NCBI GenBank assembly: GCA_900769645.1
Contig: CAAGHI010000005.1
Span: 100,492 to 164,491, forward strand
DNA from: Candidatus Gastranaerophilales bacterium
Lineage (GTDB): Bacteria > Cyanobacteriota > Vampirovibrionia > Gastranaerophilales > Gastranaerophilaceae
Reading direction: 5' to 3'
DNA length: 64,000 nucleotides
Part shown: in pieces, positions 61,863 to 64,000 of the stretch
Numbering within the stretch: position 1 is the first letter of the stretch
How the letters are laid out: every line of letters begins with the position of its first letter
The notes under the pieces: generated by a model
Told to the model about the DNA's origin: nothing
What the model saw: only the letters and a program-made list of their open reading frames with translations
Databases searched by the model: none
Translations under genes and position numbers: made by a program

Positions 61863-63605
61863 CTACATTCTTTCAGGTGCAGTGACAGCCAAGATATCTT
61901 CCAATGCGTTGTGAAGAACTGTCTTTACAGCCCAAACAAGCGAAATTCTTGCCTTCATCATTTCTTTGTCGTCAGAAATCACTCTGTTTGCATTGTAGAA
62001 TGAATGGAATTCACTTGCCAATTCTTGAACGTATCTGCAAATTGTGTAAACTTGACGAGATTCTGCTGAATTTTTGATGACAGATTTGTATTCTTCAAGT
62101 TTTAAGATTAATTTTCTTGCAGTATCCAATGTCGGAAGAACGATTTCAGGTCTGAATTCTGTAATAAGTTTGTCTAACTCTTCCTGACTCATCGGAGCAG
62201 GAGTTTTTTCGCCTGTTTCTGTGTTAAGTTTTTCAGAAACTAAGTGACGCAAAATAGAACAAGCTCTTGCATGTGCGTACTGAACGTAAAATACAGGGTT
62301 TTCGTCCGTATTTGTTTTCGCAAGTTCAATATCAAAATCAAGAGTTGTGTCGATATTTCTCATACTCATCCAGAAACGAGTTGCATCAACGCCAACTTCA
62401 TCAATCAAATCTTCAAGGGTTACCATATTTTTACGTTTGCCCATTCTGACTTCGTTGCCGTTTACAACAAGGTTTACAAGCTGTCCAAGTAAAACTTCCA
62501 ATTTGTTAGGATCGTAGCCCAAGGCCTCAATAGACGCCTTAACACGAGCTACATAACCGTGGTGATCTGCACCCCAAATGTTAATCATTCTGTCAAATCC
62601 ACGTTGCAATTTGTCAATGTGGTAAGCGATATCCGCTGTTAGGTAAGTGTTTGAACCATCGGCTTTTTTGATTACTCTATCTTGATCGTCGCCGTAATCT
62701 GATGATTTGAACCAGTCAGCGCCGTCTTTTTGATAAATCTTTCCACTTGCTTTAAGTTTATTCACGCATTCTTCAACTTTTCCTGATTGGTGAAGAGTGA
62801 GTTCAGAATAAAAATTGTCAAAATGAACTTTGAATTTGTCCAACAAGTCACGTTGAACTTTTTCTTCATAAGCTTTTGCAAAATCGCAAATTTGTTTTAA
62901 TGTTTCCGGTGTAAGTGGCTGGAATGTTGCCAAACTTGTTTCAGGATAAGTTTCAAGATACTTTTTCGCAACCGGAATTAAATAATCTCCAGGGTAGAAA
63001 TTTTTTCTTTCAACTTCATCTGTCGGAAAATCAACATTGTCGCCCAATTCTTGACGAATTCTGATAGCAAGAGAGTTGCCAAGTTTTTGGATTTGAGAGC
63101 CGGCATCGTTAATATAGAATTCTTGATAAACATCATGTCCATAGAATTTTAATAAGTTTGCAAGTACTGAACCCATTGCAGCCCAACGGCCATGACCAAT
63201 GTGGAAAGGCCCTGTCGGGTTTGCAGAAACATATTCAAGAATTATTTTTTCTGTTTCTACATTTTTAGGTTTTCCAAATTCTTTTGGGTTTTCAAAAATT
63301 TCTCCAACAAGGCTAGATAGAAGATTTTTGCCTGCTTTAAAGTTAATAAACCCTGCAACAACTGAATACTGGTTATCTTCTTGTTCTACAAATTCAACAA
63401 TTGCATTGGCAATTTGTGGTGGTGCAATTCTTGCAAAACGAGCAAGTGAAGAAACGTTTACTGCATAGTCCCCAAAATCAGCGTTTTTAGGGCGTTCAAC
63501 TGCTAAACTTCCTCTGTTATATTCTGTCATAGCGCCGAGCTTACCGGCTTTTATAGCTTTTTCAATAGCGTTTTCAATTTTTTCTATAAAGTAATCTTTT
63601 ATCAT
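61863..63605 (-). CDS. argS: Arginyl-tRNA synthetase
   Basis: The protein has 580 residues from the ATG at 63,605, with AGGAGAG six bases upstream. It has the N-terminal Add-1 domain, NPTGPFHIGHGRWAAMGSVL (HIGH motif), INIWGADHHGYVARVKASIE, EVRMGKRKNMVTLEDLIDEV and the C-terminal anticodon-binding helical domain ending in APERM. It charges tRNA-Arg; a tRNA-Arg lies at 50.1 kb. An upstream frame from 63,653 is less likely. Confidence 0.95.
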   Translation of the reverse strand: MIKDYFIEKIENAIEKAIKAGKLGAMTEYNRGSLAVERPKNADFGDYAVNVSSLARFARIAPPQIANAIVEFVEQEDNQYSVVAGFINFKAGKNLLSSLVGEIFENPKEFGKPKNVETEKIILEYVSANPTGPFHIGHGRWAAMGSVLANLLKFYGHDVYQEFYINDAGSQIQKLGNSLAIRIRQELGDNVDFPTDEVERKNFYPGDYLIPVAKKYLETYPETSLATFQPLTPETLKQICDFAKAYEEKVQRDLLDKFKVHFDNFYSELTLHQSGKVEECVNKLKASGKIYQKDGADWFKSSDYGDDQDRVIKKADGSNTYLTADIAYHIDKLQRGFDRMINIWGADHHGYVARVKASIEALGYDPNKLEVLLGQLVNLVVNGNEVRMGKRKNMVTLEDLIDEVGVDATRFWMSMRNIDTTLDFDIELAKTNTDENPVFYVQYAHARACSILRHLVSEKLNTETGEKTPAPMSQEELDKLITEFRPEIVLPTLDTARKLILKLEEYKSVIKNSAESRQVYTICRYVQELASEFHSFYNANRVISDDKEMMKARISLVWAVKTVLHNALEDILAVTAPERM

Positions 63606-63757
63606 ATTTTCTCTCCTGTAGGTATATTTTAGCATGGACAAAGATAAAAGCAAAAAGGCTTGAAAGATTTAGAAAAATTATGAAGAGAAAGTCTGTTTAT
63701 CTCTTGAATAATTTGAATGAAGAGCACCTCGGGTAGGTACCCCGCCCTACGTTGCTT

Positions 63758-63853
63758 GGGTGGGATCCAGATGCTTGGAAAAATTGTTCAGCCACAAATC
63801 TTACTGTGAATTGTACAGCTAAGGTTTTCATAGAGGGCAAGATGAATTATTAA
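63758..63853 (+). pseudogene. 3' remnant of a pseudopilin gene
   Basis: The in-frame sequence GWDPDAWKNCSATNLTVNCT then AKVFIEGKMNY ends like other pseudopilins here. No start, FTLAE or upstream body is present. A CGGG-TA hairpin repeat (63,729-63,743) lies immediately before, which may mark the break. Confidence 0.5.
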
Positions 63854-63858
63854 TAAAA

Positions 63859-63886
63859 AAAAGGAGCTTTGATAAGCTCCTTTTTT
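63859..63886. terminator. Bidirectional terminator
   Basis: GGAGCTT-TGAT-AAGCTCC is flanked by A- and T-runs, between the pilin remnant and the minus-strand peptidase gene. Confidence 0.85.
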
Positions 63887-63908
63887 ATCGGTCAATTCTT
63901 TTAATTAA

Positions 63909-64000
63909 TTACAGCAACAAAGCGGCGAAAGCTGCGATTACCATTGCCGGACCAAACGGTAAATATGTTCGGTTTTCTGGTTTTTCTCTCAAACCTTTGA
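63909..64000 (-). CDS. Prepilin peptidase, C-terminal end only
   Basis: A 30-residue tail, EKPENRTYLPFGPAMVIAAF then AALLL, matches the end of type IV prepilin peptidases (P-F-G-P-h-L-A). The rest lies outside the window. It would process the pseudopilins at 23.5, 36.2, 60.4 and 61.0 kb. Confidence 0.6.
   Translation of the reverse strand, partial: KGLREKPENRTYLPFGPAMVIAAFAALLL

Noticed and set aside
1..64000. CRISPR array, prophage or integrase-type island
   Set aside because: No regular spacer array, phage structural gene, integrase or transposase was found on either strand.

Overview
The window is an AT-rich bacterial chromosome segment of about 60 recognisable genes. It most likely comes from a gut Gastranaerophilales (non-photosynthetic 'Melainabacteria'/Vampirovibrionia, sister to Cyanobacteria) or a close relative. 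The reasons are a diderm envelope (LptA/LptC/LptD-like proteins, LpxB, LpxI) combined with LytR-CpsA-Psr proteins, many scattered pseudopilins beginning FTLAE(I/A)LITLG, and many lineage-restricted proteins with disordered N-termini. No marker gene proves the taxon, so the placement is an inference.

Layout. 0-1.4 kb: the end of an unknown gene and a uridine-kinase-like gene, both on the minus strand. 1.6-10.2 kb: a plus-strand series of lptC, lptA, a TPR protein, dprA and topA, then an aroE with a long Gln-rich extension and a DegT-type aminotransferase. 10.2-14.5 kb: minus-strand small unknown genes, a repeat-filled intergenic region holding a probable small RNA, rsmG and a TPR/ATPase protein. 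14.6-23.5 kb: plus-strand envelope genes (M23 hydrolase, LptD-like protein, an aldolase-family gene, lpxI, lpxB), an unknown membrane protein and a dGTPase. 23.5-32.9 kb: a pseudopilin, a nucleoside transporter, a large glycogen-synthase-like protein, DUF3137, YebC, a diguanylate cyclase, tsaE and tsaB. 32.9-43.2 kb: an accessory region with a GHKL/metalloprotease-like gene, two HNH-like paralogues around a pseudopilin, a matrixin-like protease, recN, another HExxH protein and a Fic protein. 43.3-50.2 kb: a sigma factor, a PHP protein, two tRNAs, a possible type I toxin-antitoxin module, mgtE and an LCP protein. 50.3-55.8 kb: lineage-specific unknowns, a short DegT-like protein and a divergent FtsH-like protein. 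56-61.7 kb: cutA, two glycosyltransferases, UDP-galactopyranose mutase and two pseudopilins. 61.9-64 kb: argS, a pilin remnant and the end of a prepilin peptidase.

The most unusual signal is a 15-base element, TC-G10-CAA, found three times on the plus strand (34,997; 36,256; 52,920). It lies inside the 5' coding part of three genes. At its present length it breaks the frame in two of them (the GHKL/HExxH gene and a pseudopilin) and keeps it in the third (FtsH-like). This looks like a set of contingency (phase-variable) loci. The second is a 26-codon hydrophobic ORF at 47,113 with a strong antisense promoter, an antisense terminator and pairing ends, which resembles an undescribed type I toxin-antitoxin module.

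Functionally, the window combines lipopolysaccharide synthesis and transport, galactofuranose-type glycan synthesis, type IV pilin-like proteins with their peptidase, and several zinc proteases that may act on the cell surface or on hosts. Core information-processing genes are interspersed among them.
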